Of a stretch of DNA of 64,000 nucleotides, positions 33,556 to 43,076 are shown in pieces; position 1 is the first letter of the stretch, and each line of letters begins with the position of its first letter. The notes beneath the pieces are model-generated. The model worked only from the letters and a program-made list of their open reading frames with translations. It was not told the origin of the DNA and did no database searches. The position numbers and the translations under genes were made by a program. The stretch is from Chryseobacterium binzhouense (GTDB lineage: Bacteria > Bacteroidota > Bacteroidia > Flavobacteriales > Weeksellaceae). The stretch spans positions 930,001-994,000 of the forward strand of contig NZ_VKOG01000001.1 of NCBI RefSeq assembly GCF_007474545.1, written 5' to 3'.

Positions 33556-35448
33556 ATGAAAATTTGGTGTCTCGGGGCGCTTTCAATGGCGTCATTATAC
33601 TATGCTCAAAATTATCCTGTTTCTTCAATCAGTGATGTTTTAAAGAAAAATGCAAGTGCGGTAATCAGAAATGAAAGTACTGTACTTGAAATTAATAAAA
33701 TTGATGAAATAGTTTATCATAATTCTTCTGCAATTACGGTTATCAATAAAGATGCAGTCGGATTTTCTACTCCCAAAATTTATTATGATAAAGGGAATTC
33801 CATTTCAAATATTAAAGTGACTTTATATGATGAAAAGGGAAACAAAGTAAAAACTTTTTCTAAAAGCGACTTCAACGATATAGCTGCCAATTCGCAGGGA
33901 TCGTTCTATTCAGATAACAGGATGATGTATTTGTCTTTTACTCCTACATCGTTTCCGTACACAATAGAGTTCAGCTACGATCAGAAGGATCAGAATACGG
34001 TTTTTATTCCGGACTTTACTCCATACCATGATTTTAATATTTCACTGGAAAAAAGCAGTTTTAAAATCATTAACAAATCAGGAATCAATCTTCGCTCAAA
34101 AGTGTATGATTCTCCTTTCAAATTTGCCGCCGTAAATTTATCTGATGAAAATGGGGCTAAAATTTACAGCTATCAGAATATTCCTGCTATTGACAATGAA
34201 GATATGGTTCCCAATCCTCAGAAAATATTGCCTAAAGTAAGTTTTTCGCTGGATCAGTTCAGTCTTGTAGGGAAAAAAGGGAATATTACAACTTGGAAAG
34301 ATTTTGGACTTTGGTATTACAATAATCTATTAACTCCGGTTTCGGTTTCCACGCCACAGATTAAATCTGAAATTGCTGCGCTTAATTTATCGGGATCTAC
34401 AGAAGAAAAAGTAAAAAAAATCTACCAGTATATGCAAAGTAAAACACGATATGTTTTCGTTGCATTGGGAATTGGAGGTTGGCAGCCGATGATGCCGGAT
34501 GAGGTTCAAAGAAAAGGATATGGCGACTGTAAAGGTCTTACCAATTATATGAAAACGCTTTTGGATGAAGCCGGGATAAAATCTTACTACGCAATTATTA
34601 ATTCTAACTCATCGCCGATAAGCTTCGATACAGAGTTTCCAAAAATGGGAGGCAATCATGTCATCCTTGTAATTCCTACCGAAAAAGGAAATATCTGGCT
34701 GGAAAATACTTCTCAGGAAATTGCGTATAATCATTTAAGCTACAGTACCACCGACAGAAATGCTTTAGCCGTAAAGCCTACGGGAATTGAGATTCTTGAA
34801 ACCCCAAGTTATAGTTCTGAACAAAATAAAGAAAAACAGATTTTAAACATCAAGATCAATCCTGATAAAACCATTTCAGGAAACGGAAAATTTTCCTATA
34901 CAGGAAATCAGTATGATTTTAATCTCTCGTATGCTTCTCTGGGACAGCAGGATAAAAATAATGCAGTAAAAAATGCCATTTCTACACTGCATTTGGAAAA
35001 TGTTGAAATGTCTAATTTCAAAAACAACAGAGATCTTGCAACTATTGATTTTGATCTGAATTTTAAAGCAGTCAATTATTCTAAAATGGTGGGTTCCAGC
35101 TATATTTTCCGTGCTGTTCCTATTTACGCCAATGCTGCTTTTCATAAAGATGAAAACAGAAATCTTCCGTTTGAAAACAGATTTGCGTATCAGGATGAAT
35201 ATGAAATCATTTACGAAGTTCCGAAAGACTACATTATCGAAGAAATTCCTGACAACGGAAACATCACTTCCGATTTTGGAAATTATAAAATTTCTTTTGA
35301 AAAGAAAGATGATAAGCTGATTGTAAAAAGGATATTTGAAATGAAAAAAGGGCTTTATTCGAAAGAAAAATATAACGATTACATCAATTTCAGAAAAAAA
35401 GTTCTGAATGCAGATAATGCAAAAATTCTTATTTCTAAAAAATCTTAA
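33556..35448 (+). CDS. DUF3857/transglutaminase-like exported protein 1
   Basis: I start at ATG 33556, which gives a signal peptide (MKIWCLGALSMASLYYAQ); the frame opens earlier at 33463 but that part overlaps the gyrB terminator. Of 630 residues, about 20-250 are DUF3857 and 255-420 a transglutaminase-like domain: Cys in KGYGDCKGLT, His in MGGNHVILVI and an acidic residue in WLENTS, where Glu replaces the usual Asp. The C-terminal 200 residues are beta-rich. Its substrate is unknown in the family; export to the periplasm is likely. A second family member follows after 44 bp, and they appear to form an operon. Confidence 0.85.
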   Translation: MKIWCLGALSMASLYYAQNYPVSSISDVLKKNASAVIRNESTVLEINKIDEIVYHNSSAITVINKDAVGFSTPKIYYDKGNSISNIKVTLYDEKGNKVKTFSKSDFNDIAANSQGSFYSDNRMMYLSFTPTSFPYTIEFSYDQKDQNTVFIPDFTPYHDFNISLEKSSFKIINKSGINLRSKVYDSPFKFAAVNLSDENGAKIYSYQNIPAIDNEDMVPNPQKILPKVSFSLDQFSLVGKKGNITTWKDFGLWYYNNLLTPVSVSTPQIKSEIAALNLSGSTEEKVKKIYQYMQSKTRYVFVALGIGGWQPMMPDEVQRKGYGDCKGLTNYMKTLLDEAGIKSYYAIINSNSSPISFDTEFPKMGGNHVILVIPTEKGNIWLENTSQEIAYNHLSYSTTDRNALAVKPTGIEILETPSYSSEQNKEKQILNIKINPDKTISGNGKFSYTGNQYDFNLSYASLGQQDKNNAVKNAISTLHLENVEMSNFKNNRDLATIDFDLNFKAVNYSKMVGSSYIFRAVPIYANAAFHKDENRNLPFENRFAYQDEYEIIYEVPKDYIIEEIPDNGNITSDFGNYKISFEKKDDKLIVKRIFEMKKGLYSKEKYNDYINFRKKVLNADNAKILISKKS

Positions 35449-35492
35449 TCAGATACAATATTAAAACAATTAACTACGATAACAAATTATAC

Positions 35493-37427
35493 ATGAAAGG
35501 TTTTATTAAAGTTTTCTTCTTTTCTATGAGCATTACTTTATCTGCACAAAATCAGCAGTTTTTGAAGATGCCTAAATTTAATAAAGAAGATTTGACCAAA
35601 GAAAAATCGGCTGTTGATCCTAAAGCTCCTGCCGAATTGCTTTACCGCTCAGTACATTACAGGATTGATAATAACAACGGATATCTAAAAAAGAAAAATG
35701 TTTACAGGATTAAGATTTATGAAAAAGATAAATCTGAAGAATGGCACAATCTGGAAATTCCTTTATATGATAATAATTCCGGTGACAGAGAAGTTTTAGA
35801 TAATATCAAAGCGGTTGTTTATAACCTGGAAGGAGATAAAGTCACCGAAACGAAAGTTGAGAAGAGCTCTAAATTTAAATCTAAAGAAAATAAATATTAT
35901 ACTGTCAATAAATATGCATTTCCTAATATCAAAAACGGATCTGTAATAGAATATCAGTATGAAGTTTCTTCTCCATTCACTTATGAAATTCCGCTGACTT
36001 ACATTGAGTTGGATATACCTTCGGTTTATACAGAATATGTTTTTGATACTCCGATTCAGGTTTCTTACAGTGTAGATTTTACAGGAAGTTTAATGCCTAA
36101 ATATAAGGTTATGAAAGAAGACGTTCTGTACGGTTCACAGCATAAAACATATCGTTTCGGATACGATAATTTAAAAGGATTTAAGACTGAAAAATATGTA
36201 AAGAATAATGATAACTACAGAACTAAAATCAGAGCGGAACTGCATTCTACTTATTTTGGAGAAAATTTAAAAATGTATACTTCAACATGGGAAGATATCA
36301 GAAAAAAATTATGGGATCACGAAGATTTTGGCTCGCAGTATAAGAAAGACCGTTTGGTAAAAGACGTGATGCCCGCAGGAATAATGGATGAGAAAAACGA
36401 ACTCAACCGTGCCAACAAAATTTTAGATCATGTAAAAGCAAATTATACATGGAATTACAACAACGGTTTTTATGCAGAAAACGGAATCAGAGAGGTTCTC
36501 AAAACAAAGACAGGAAACACAGCCGATCTTAATCTTTTATTGATTTCAATGTTCAGAAGTGCAGGAATCAGCTCTAGTCCGATTTTAATTTCCACGGTTA
36601 AAAACGGAGCGCTGAATCTGGGTTTTCCTAATTTGGGTAACTTTAATTATGTAATTGCAGGAGCAGAAATTGATGGTAAATTTTATCTTTTTGATGCTAC
36701 TTCAAAACAATCTCAGGCAAATCTTTTACCTTCAAGAGTGTGGAATAATAATGGACTTCTTATAAAAGATGATAAGGCAGAGGTGATTAGTATGTTTAAT
36801 GCAAAAATGAGTTACGCCAACCTTACAGCAAAAGTGAAATTCAATGAAGATGGCTCAATATCCGGAAGATATTTTGACCGTGACGCCGGACTTTTGGCAT
36901 TGAATGCTAAAGAAAGCTACGACGAAAATCCTGATAAATATAAAAAGCAATACAAAGAGAACTTTTCACAGGATTTTACCGATATTACTTCAACTGTTCT
37001 GGCTAATGGAGACTTTGAGTCTAAAATGAGCTTCAGTTCTCAAAACCTTATTGATAATGTTGGAAAAAAGAGAATTTTCAATCCTCTTTTGTTTCTTAAT
37101 CAGTCTGGAACAGATTTTAATGAAACCGAAGAAAGAAAATATATGATCAACTTTGTGTCGCCTTTTGTAAGAGTGAAAAAAGTTGAGATAGAAATTCCTG
37201 AAGGTTATACCGTTTCAGATCTTCCGAAAAGCAAAAAGATTACAACAGATGATAAAGAAATTTCCTACTCTTATATTGTAGAAAATAAAGACAACAAAAT
37301 TTTTGTAACATCAGAAGTGAAGATTGCAAGTGCAGATTATCCTAAAGAATATTATCCCGCATTCAAGCAAATCTGGAAAGTTATTTCAGAATCTGAAAGT
37401 CAGGTAATGAGTTTGATCAAAAATTAA
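35493..37427 (+). CDS. DUF3857/transglutaminase-like exported protein 2, catalytic residues lost
   Basis: A 644-residue protein with a signal peptide (MKGFIKVFFFSMSITLSAQ) and the DUF3857-transglutaminase architecture of its neighbour. At the place of the catalytic G-D-C-K-G-L it has GNTADLN, so the Cys is lost, and at the place of G-N-H-V it has NFNYVI, so the His is lost; only the Asp (LFDATSK) remains. It cannot work by the usual transglutaminase or protease mechanism and is probably a binding partner. It ends before a good terminator. Confidence 0.85.
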   Translation: MKGFIKVFFFSMSITLSAQNQQFLKMPKFNKEDLTKEKSAVDPKAPAELLYRSVHYRIDNNNGYLKKKNVYRIKIYEKDKSEEWHNLEIPLYDNNSGDREVLDNIKAVVYNLEGDKVTETKVEKSSKFKSKENKYYTVNKYAFPNIKNGSVIEYQYEVSSPFTYEIPLTYIELDIPSVYTEYVFDTPIQVSYSVDFTGSLMPKYKVMKEDVLYGSQHKTYRFGYDNLKGFKTEKYVKNNDNYRTKIRAELHSTYFGENLKMYTSTWEDIRKKLWDHEDFGSQYKKDRLVKDVMPAGIMDEKNELNRANKILDHVKANYTWNYNNGFYAENGIREVLKTKTGNTADLNLLLISMFRSAGISSSPILISTVKNGALNLGFPNLGNFNYVIAGAEIDGKFYLFDATSKQSQANLLPSRVWNNNGLLIKDDKAEVISMFNAKMSYANLTAKVKFNEDGSISGRYFDRDAGLLALNAKESYDENPDKYKKQYKENFSQDFTDITSTVLANGDFESKMSFSSQNLIDNVGKKRIFNPLLFLNQSGTDFNETEERKYMINFVSPFVRVKKVEIEIPEGYTVSDLPKSKKITTDDKEISYSYIVENKDNKIFVTSEVKIASADYPKEYYPAFKQIWKVISESESQVMSLIKN

Positions 37428-37475
37428 TAATTTCATGTTATATGTGAAAAACTGTTTAGATTTGCTGTATATTAA

Positions 37476-37505
37476 AACACTAAAGATATCTTTGGTGTTT
37501 TTTTA
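37476..37505 (+). terminator. Terminator after the DUF3857 pair
   Basis: AACACTAAAG (37476-37485) pairs with CTTTGGTGTT (37490-37499) with one G-T pair, followed by a T run. Confidence 0.8.
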
Positions 37506-37643
37506 TGTAAAAAATCTCAGATCAGATTCGTGAATAATTTGAAATATTTTATCTTAAGAACTTTATAACATCTTAGATTGAGAATTATCAAAAATATTTT
37601 AATTTTAATAAAGTAAAACAAAAACTACAATCGTCATAGCAAT

Positions 37644-38222
37644 ATGGAGGTTGTCGAAAAAATATCAATGCCGCAAAAGGAAAAAGAAAGCATCATTTCT
37701 CAGACTGTATCTAGTTACGGAGGTAAACTGATGTCTTTCATCCGTCCTAAAGTAAAAAATACCGAAGATGCAGAAGATATTCTGCAGGAAGTCTGGTATC
37801 AGTTCAGCAGTCTTACCAACCTTTCTGAAATTGTGAATGTTGGTGGATGGCTCTATAGAGTAACGGCAAATAAGATTACCGACAAATACAGGAAGAAAAA
37901 AACAGAAAATCTGGAAGACTTTGTTTATGAAGATGAAAACGGTGAATTTTCTATTAAAGATATTCTGCTGATGGATGAAAGTGCCGGTCCGGAAATCAAG
38001 ATGTTTCAGGATGAAATCTGGAAAAAACTTTTTGAGGCGCTGGATGAGCTTCCCGAAAAACAAAGGCTGGTTTATACAGAAAACGAGCTTAATGATAAAA
38101 CTTTACAGCAGATTGCAGATGAGCAGGGTGAAAATATTAAAACAATTATCAGCAGAAAAAACTATGCGGTAAAGCATCTAAGAAACCGATTGAGAAAATT
38201 ATACGAAGATTTAAACAATTAA
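37644..38222 (+). CDS. ECF-type RNA polymerase sigma factor
   Basis: A 192-residue sigma-70 family protein. Region 2 is at about 15-85 (VKNTEDAEDILQEVWYQF, the hallmark -10-binding and core-binding helix, then GGWLYRVTANKITDKYRKKK), and region 4 at about 125-185 (LPEKQRLVYTENELNDKTLQ then IADEQGENIKTIISRKNYAV). It lacks regions 1 and 3, so it is of the ECF group. No FecR-like anti-sigma gene follows; the next two small genes, one with membrane helices, are candidates for control or target functions. The nearest gene downstream starts 9 bp away, so they share a transcript. Confidence 0.93.
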   Translation: MEVVEKISMPQKEKESIISQTVSSYGGKLMSFIRPKVKNTEDAEDILQEVWYQFSSLTNLSEIVNVGGWLYRVTANKITDKYRKKKTENLEDFVYEDENGEFSIKDILLMDESAGPEIKMFQDEIWKKLFEALDELPEKQRLVYTENELNDKTLQQIADEQGENIKTIISRKNYAVKHLRNRLRKLYEDLNN

Positions 38223-38230
38223 AACTGAAA

Positions 38231-38578
38231 ATGAAAAATAAAAATAAATATCGAAAAGGTTGGTGGTTCTGCATTATTTTATGTCCTCCGATTATTTTCT
38301 TGTTGATTTCATGGATCGTCATGTTGCTTTGGAATTGTCTTTTGCCGGAAATTTTAGGTGTTAAGGCAATCAGTTTTTGGCAGGCAATGGGAATTTTGGT
38401 ACTAAGTACAATTCTGTTTGGCGGTTTTCATGGGAAATTCGGACAGGGGATGAGACAGATGAAAGAAAAACATCTTCAGCATAAAATGGAAGGAATGACA
38501 CCGGAGGAAAAAGAAAAATTTAAAGAAGTCTGGAGACAAAAATGTTCCGGAGGTTTTTTTAACAAAAATAACGAGTGA
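38231..38578 (+). CDS. Small membrane protein in the sigma factor operon (115 aa)
   Basis: A 115-residue protein with two hydrophobic helices (about residues 11-34 and 45-63, the second ending VLSTILFGGFHG) and a charged, Lys/Met-rich cytoplasmic tail (MRQMKEKHLQHKMEGMTPEE). I recognise no family. It follows the sigma factor gene after 9 bp, which suggests an anti-sigma-like or sensor function, but it has no known anti-sigma domain. Confidence 0.75.
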   Translation: MKNKNKYRKGWWFCIILCPPIIFLLISWIVMLLWNCLLPEILGVKAISFWQAMGILVLSTILFGGFHGKFGQGMRQMKEKHLQHKMEGMTPEEKEKFKEVWRQKCSGGFFNKNNE

Positions 38579-38657
38579 TTTTAATTTTTGAAGTAGTAAA
38601 AGTAAAATTAAAACAGATTCGTCTTTATAAAAAAGTAGTAAAATTTAAAATTAAGAA

Positions 38658-38927
38658 ATGAAAAATTCAGTAGTAAAAGGTGCTTTAGGAGCACTTGCTG
38701 TAGCAGGTATTGCTATGATTGCTAAAAAAGCAATTCAGAGAAAAAAAATTGTGAAAGGTATTTTTGAAGAATACGGAATCAAAGAAAAATCTCCTTTTGG
38801 TTTTGCGGATAAAATCAGAGAGATGAATGATGAGGATTATCAGGAATTAAAAGGAAAACTGAAAAAAGAATTTGCTTCAAAATGCTGTAAGAAAGAGTTT
38901 AAAAAAGAAAATTTTGTTGAAGCATAA
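38658..38927 (+). CDS. Small hypothetical protein (89 aa)
   Basis: An 89-residue basic protein. Residues 5-25 are a glycine- and alanine-rich helix (GALGALAVAGIAMIAKKAI) that may insert in the membrane; the rest is charged, with two Cys in SKCCKKEF near the end. The 80-bp gap to the previous gene leaves open whether it belongs to the sigma factor transcript. A strong terminator follows. No family recognised. Confidence 0.65.
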   Translation: MKNSVVKGALGALAVAGIAMIAKKAIQRKKIVKGIFEEYGIKEKSPFGFADKIREMNDEDYQELKGKLKKEFASKCCKKEFKKENFVEA

Positions 38928-38958
38928 TTTTTTTAATAACTAAATTGAAATTGTTGAT

Positions 38959-38996
38959 TTCGCCCCGAAAAGCTGAGCTTTCGGGGCGAATTTTTA
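38959..38996 (+). terminator. Terminator ending the sigma factor operon
   Basis: TTCGCCCCGAAA (38959-38970) and TTTCGGGGCGAA (38979-38990), a perfect 12-bp stem, then a T run. Confidence 0.92.
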
Positions 38997-39042
38997 TAAA
39001 AATTACCATATTCAAATATGCTTACATAAAAATGAAATTCCT

Positions 39043-39050
39043 TATTTTTG
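39043..39050 (+). promoter_or_regulatory. -7 element of the DnaJ-domain gene
   Basis: TATTTTTG matches TAnnTTTG; the ATG is 10 bases after it, so the mRNA leader would be very short. Confidence 0.55.
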
Positions 39051-39059
39051 TAGGATTCA

Positions 39060-39707
39060 ATGAAAGATTACTATTATTTTCTCGGGATTTCTCATGATGC
39101 TTCAGAAGAAGACATCAAAAAATCATACAGAAAACTTTCACTAAAATATCATCCTGATAAAAATGAAAACGATGTTTTTTTTGCAGACCGTTTTCGTGAA
39201 ATTCAGGAAGCTTATGAGACGCTGAATGACAGAGATAAAAGAAAGACTTACGATCAGAATCTGGAAAATCATCAGAAAAGTTTCAGGTATAATATTCCGC
39301 CTTCTATTAAGACATTTACCGCCAATAAAATTCATGCTAAGAAAGGGGAGGAGATTATCCTCAACTGGCAGACTCAGAATGCAGATGTGGTGAAGGTTTT
39401 GCCTTTCGGACTGGAGAAAGCTTACGGTGAAAGAATTTTCAAAATTACTGAGTTTAAAGACGGGAAATTCCAGATTCTGCTTCATGCAACCAATTCACTG
39501 CTGCACAAAACTGTGGTGCAGGGAATTACCATTACAGAAGTTTTTGAAAACGACGGGGAGAAATTCAGAGATAAGGCAGAAGATTTATTCAAATCTCAGC
39601 CAAAAACTGCTGCAAATCCATCCGGTCAACCGAAAGTTTTTAGAATTATTGCGGCTGTAATTTTGCTTTTGCTGGCAATTTATTTTCTCATCAAAAGCTT
39701 TAATTAA
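39060..39707 (+). CDS. Membrane-anchored J-domain protein
   Basis: A 215-residue protein. Residues 1-65 are a J domain (YYYFLGISHDASEEDIKKSY then KLSLKYHPDKNEND with the His-Pro-Asp motif) that would activate a DnaK-type chaperone. Residues 75-165 form an unrecognised beta-rich domain, and residues 193-212 a membrane helix (IIAAVILLLLAIYFLIKSF) at the C-terminus. There is no zinc-finger or substrate-binding DnaJ domain, so this is a specialised co-chaperone held at the inner membrane. It overlaps by 4 bp the end of a small gene on the other strand. Confidence 0.88.
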   Translation: MKDYYYFLGISHDASEEDIKKSYRKLSLKYHPDKNENDVFFADRFREIQEAYETLNDRDKRKTYDQNLENHQKSFRYNIPPSIKTFTANKIHAKKGEEIILNWQTQNADVVKVLPFGLEKAYGERIFKITEFKDGKFQILLHATNSLLHKTVVQGITITEVFENDGEKFRDKAEDLFKSQPKTAANPSGQPKVFRIIAAVILLLLAIYFLIKSFN

Positions 39708-39856
39708 GCCATTTTTTTCCTTCCTGGGCATTTTTTGCATCTTTTGCCTTTCTTAAATTTTTTACAGCAGGATTTTTTTTCACAAAACATCTCTTCGTTT
39801 CCGGATGACAATGCCGGAGTCAGAGTCGGAACTTTAAAAGGAATAATTGCATTCAT
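39704..39856 (-). CDS. Small Cys/Lys-rich protein (50 aa)
   Basis: A clean 50-codon frame on the minus strand, ATG at 39856 to TAA at 39704. The first half is neutral (MNAIIPFKVPTLTPALSSGN). The second half has five cysteines in a basic setting: FCEKKSCC, then KKGKRCKKCPGRKKMA. The spacing suggests a metal- or nucleic-acid-binding knuckle. It converges with the DnaJ-domain gene, overlapping its stop by 4 bp. No family known to me; coding is supported by composition and a tight fit in a gap with no other gene. Confidence 0.6.
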   Translation of the reverse strand: MNAIIPFKVPTLTPALSSGNEEMFCEKKSCCKKFKKGKRCKKCPGRKKMA

Positions 39857-40094
39857 GTGACAAATATATTAATTTAGAATAAATATAATTAATTTTTTTT
39901 ACTGATTTTTCACCATGATAAATCTATAAGAGCTATTGACGAAATTTAACTGTAATGATCTGATTGTTAACTAAACATTCATCTATCATTTCCGTATTCA
40001 TAATCTATTTTGATTGTATGATTCTCTATTGTATAGTCATCGGAAAAAGCGTAATTTTACGAACCTTTTTTACAATCAAAATCTAATATAAAAA

Positions 40095-42953
40095 ATGAAT
40101 ACAGAACAGTTTGTGAGCCGTCACATCTCCCTTAATGAAGCCGATAAGCAGGCAATGTTGGAAAGAATTGGCGTTTCAGATATTGAGGAATTAATTTCTC
40201 AGACCATTCCTTCGTCTATCCGTTTAGAAAAGGATCTTGAAATTTCGGAACCGCTCTCGGAATACGAAATGTTGAATCATTCTAAAGAGCTGGCTTCTAA
40301 AAATACAGAATTTACAAGCTACATTGGGTTCGGATATTACAACACCCTTCTTCCTTCAGCTATTCAGAGAAATATCTTTGAAAATCCGAGCTGGTATACT
40401 GCTTATACACCTTATCAGGCAGAAATTGCACAGGGCAGATTAGAAGCTCTTCTTAATTTCCAGACTGTTGTGTGTGATCTTACGGGTTTTGCTTTGGCAA
40501 ATGCTTCATTGCTGGATGAATCTACAGCTGCTGCAGAAGCAATGCATATGTTTTTCAACAACAGAAGTAAAGACCAGAAAAAGTCAGGAGCCAATAAGTT
40601 TTTTGTATCTGACCTGGTATTACCACAAACCGTTTCTGTTCTAAAAACTAAAGCACAAGGTTTGGAAATCGAAATTGTAATAGGAGATCACCAAACTCAT
40701 TCTTTTGATGAGTCTTATTATGGTGTTTTGTTACAGTATCCGGGTAAAAACGGAATTGTTCTGGATTATACCGAAAATATTTCTGAATATAAAAAGCTGG
40801 ATTTGCAGGTTGTGGTTGCCTGTGATCCGATGGCATTGGTAAAATTAAAATCTCCTGCTTCTATGGGAGCAGATTGTGCTGTAGGAACTACTCAAAGATT
40901 TGGGATTCCAATGGGGTACGGTGGTCCTCATGCGGCTTTCTTTGCCTGCAAAGAAGATTATAAAAGAGATATTCCGGGAAGAATCATCGGAGTTTCTCAG
41001 GATGCTTACGGAAAACGTGCGTTGAGAATGGCATTGCAGACCAGAGAACAGCACATTAAAAGAGAAAGAGCTACATCTAATATCTGTACAGCCCAGGTAC
41101 TTCTGGCTGTAATGGCGGGAATGTACGCTGTATATCACGGACCAAAAGGTTTAAACTATATTGCAGACCAGATTCATTTTAAAGCAAATGCTTTGAATAA
41201 TGGTTTGAAAACTTTAGGCTATCATACTGTCGAAGAGCCGATTTTCGATACTGTAAAAATCCTGATGAGTGAAGATGATAAAGCAAGACTGATGAGAATG
41301 ATGAAAGATCATAAAATCAATCTTAATTATTTCACTGAAGGAGTGGTAAGTATTGCCATCAATGAAAGTACAACCATTGAAAAGCTTAATTATCTGATGA
41401 CTTCTTTTGCTAGTTTTAAGGATAAACAGGCTTTTAAATTAGAACTTAAAGAAGAATACAGCATTCCTTCGGATATTCTGAGAAAAGACGAAATTCTTAC
41501 GGAAGAAGTATTCAATAAATATCACACGGAAACAGAATTGATGCGTTACATCAAGCGTCTCGAAAGAAAAGACTTGTCTTTAACGCATTCTATGATTTCT
41601 TTAGGATCTTGTACCATGAAACTAAATGCGGCTACTCAGATGCTGCCTCTTTCTTGGGATAACTGGGGAAGTGTGCATCCTTTTGTGCCGGTAGAGCAGG
41701 CGAAAGGATATCAGGAAATGATCCATGAGCTGGAAAAAGATCTTGCAGAAATTACAGGTTTTGCAGGAACTTCTTTACAGCCAAATTCAGGAGCTCAGGG
41801 TGAATATGCAGGTTTGATGGTGATCAGACAATATCATATCTCAAGAGGTGAAGGTCACAGAAATGTAGTTTTGATTCCTCAGTCAGCGCACGGAACCAAT
41901 CCTGCGTCTGCTGCAATGGCAGGAATGAAAATCGTAGTTGTTAAGAATCTTGAAAGTGGTGAAATTGATTTTGAAGATTTGAAAGCTAAAACAGAGCAGC
42001 ATTCTGCTAATTTATCTTGTGTAATGATCACTTATCCTTCTACTTATGGTTTCTTTGATGCCAATATTAAGGATATTACAGGTTTGATTCACGAACATGG
42101 CGGACAAGTGTATATGGACGGAGCCAACATGAATGCTCAGGTTGGTTACACAAGTCCGGGAAATATTGGAGCGGATGTTTGTCACCTGAATCTGCACAAA
42201 ACTTTTGCCATTCCTCACGGTGGAGGAGGTCCTGGAGTGGGTCCGATCTGTGTTGCGAAACATTTAGTTCCATTCCTGCCAACCAATGCTAATATCAATG
42301 TAGGATCTAAAGATGCTATTGACGGAATTTCAGCAGCGCCTTACGGATCTGGTCTGATTTTGAATATTTCTTACGCTTACATCAAAATGTTGGGAACTGT
42401 TGGCTTGAAAAAGTCAACCGAACATGCAATTCTTAATGCTAATTATCTGAAAGAAATTTTGGCTGAACATTTCCCTATTTTATATTCTAACGAAAACGGA
42501 AGAGTAGCTCATGAATGTATCGTAGATTTCAGACAGTTTAAATCTTTAGGAGTTGAAGTTGCAGATGTAGCGAAAAGATTGATGGATTATGGTTTCCATG
42601 CTCCTACAGTTTCTTTCCCTGTTGCAGGAACATTGATGATTGAGCCTACTGAGTCTGAAGGCAAGGCAGAAATAGACCGTTTTGCAGAAGCTCTGATTGC
42701 TATTAAGCATGAAATTGATGAGATTGCTAACGGAGAAGCAGATCCTTCAAACAATGTATTGAAAAATGCACCTCATACAGAGCAGATCGTTGTTTCAGAT
42801 TCTTGGGACAAACCATATAGCAGAGAAAAGGCAGCTTATCCTCTAGATTGGGTAAGAGATCACAAATTCTTTGCTTCAGTTTCCAGAGTAGATGAAGCGT
42901 ATGGCGACAGAAACCTGGTTTGTACCTGTGAGCCTATTGAAGCTTATATGTAA
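40095..42953 (+). CDS. gcvP: Glycine dehydrogenase (decarboxylating), P protein of the glycine cleavage system
   Basis: A 952-residue single-chain GcvP of normal length: N-terminal half with SYIGFGYYNTLLPSAIQRNI and ENPSWYTAYTPYQAEIAQGR; C-terminal half with the PLP-binding Lys in HLNLHKTFAIPHGGGGPG. It decarboxylates glycine and passes the aminomethyl group to lipoyl-GcvH. No gcvT or gcvH is in the window, though lpdA, the L protein, is 16 kb to the right. No glycine riboswitch is visible in the 240 bp upstream. A perfect 12-bp terminator follows. Confidence 0.97.
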   Translation: MNTEQFVSRHISLNEADKQAMLERIGVSDIEELISQTIPSSIRLEKDLEISEPLSEYEMLNHSKELASKNTEFTSYIGFGYYNTLLPSAIQRNIFENPSWYTAYTPYQAEIAQGRLEALLNFQTVVCDLTGFALANASLLDESTAAAEAMHMFFNNRSKDQKKSGANKFFVSDLVLPQTVSVLKTKAQGLEIEIVIGDHQTHSFDESYYGVLLQYPGKNGIVLDYTENISEYKKLDLQVVVACDPMALVKLKSPASMGADCAVGTTQRFGIPMGYGGPHAAFFACKEDYKRDIPGRIIGVSQDAYGKRALRMALQTREQHIKRERATSNICTAQVLLAVMAGMYAVYHGPKGLNYIADQIHFKANALNNGLKTLGYHTVEEPIFDTVKILMSEDDKARLMRMMKDHKINLNYFTEGVVSIAINESTTIEKLNYLMTSFASFKDKQAFKLELKEEYSIPSDILRKDEILTEEVFNKYHTETELMRYIKRLERKDLSLTHSMISLGSCTMKLNAATQMLPLSWDNWGSVHPFVPVEQAKGYQEMIHELEKDLAEITGFAGTSLQPNSGAQGEYAGLMVIRQYHISRGEGHRNVVLIPQSAHGTNPASAAMAGMKIVVVKNLESGEIDFEDLKAKTEQHSANLSCVMITYPSTYGFFDANIKDITGLIHEHGGQVYMDGANMNAQVGYTSPGNIGADVCHLNLHKTFAIPHGGGGPGVGPICVAKHLVPFLPTNANINVGSKDAIDGISAAPYGSGLILNISYAYIKMLGTVGLKKSTEHAILNANYLKEILAEHFPILYSNENGRVAHECIVDFRQFKSLGVEVADVAKRLMDYGFHAPTVSFPVAGTLMIEPTESEGKAEIDRFAEALIAIKHEIDEIANGEADPSNNVLKNAPHTEQIVVSDSWDKPYSREKAAYPLDWVRDHKFFASVSRVDEAYGDRNLVCTCEPIEAYM

Positions 42954-42979
42954 TCAGATTGCAGATAATTAATAAATTG

Positions 42980-43016
42980 AACCCTGAAAATCAATATTTT
43001 CAGGGTTTATTTTTTA
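42980..43016 (+). terminator. Terminator after gcvP
   Basis: AACCCTGAAAAT (42980-42991) and ATTTTCAGGGTT (42996-43007) with a T-rich tail. Confidence 0.92.
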
Positions 43017-43027
43017 GATTTAATGCT

Positions 43028-43050
43028 AAAAAAATCCGGGAAAAACCGGA
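43028..43050 (-). terminator. Terminator of the minus-strand gene
   Basis: TCCGG (43035-43039) and CCGGA (43046-43050); the A run before it on the + strand gives T residues after the hairpin for minus-strand transcription. It serves the gene at 43077-43646. Confidence 0.7.
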
Positions 43051-43076
43051 CTTTATAATTAATAAAAATTATTTTT

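Noticed and set aside
39857-40094. Glycine riboswitch upstream of gcvP
   Set aside because: I found no paired-aptamer pattern or terminator/anti-terminator in the 238 bp; the stretch is AT-rich without strong helices.
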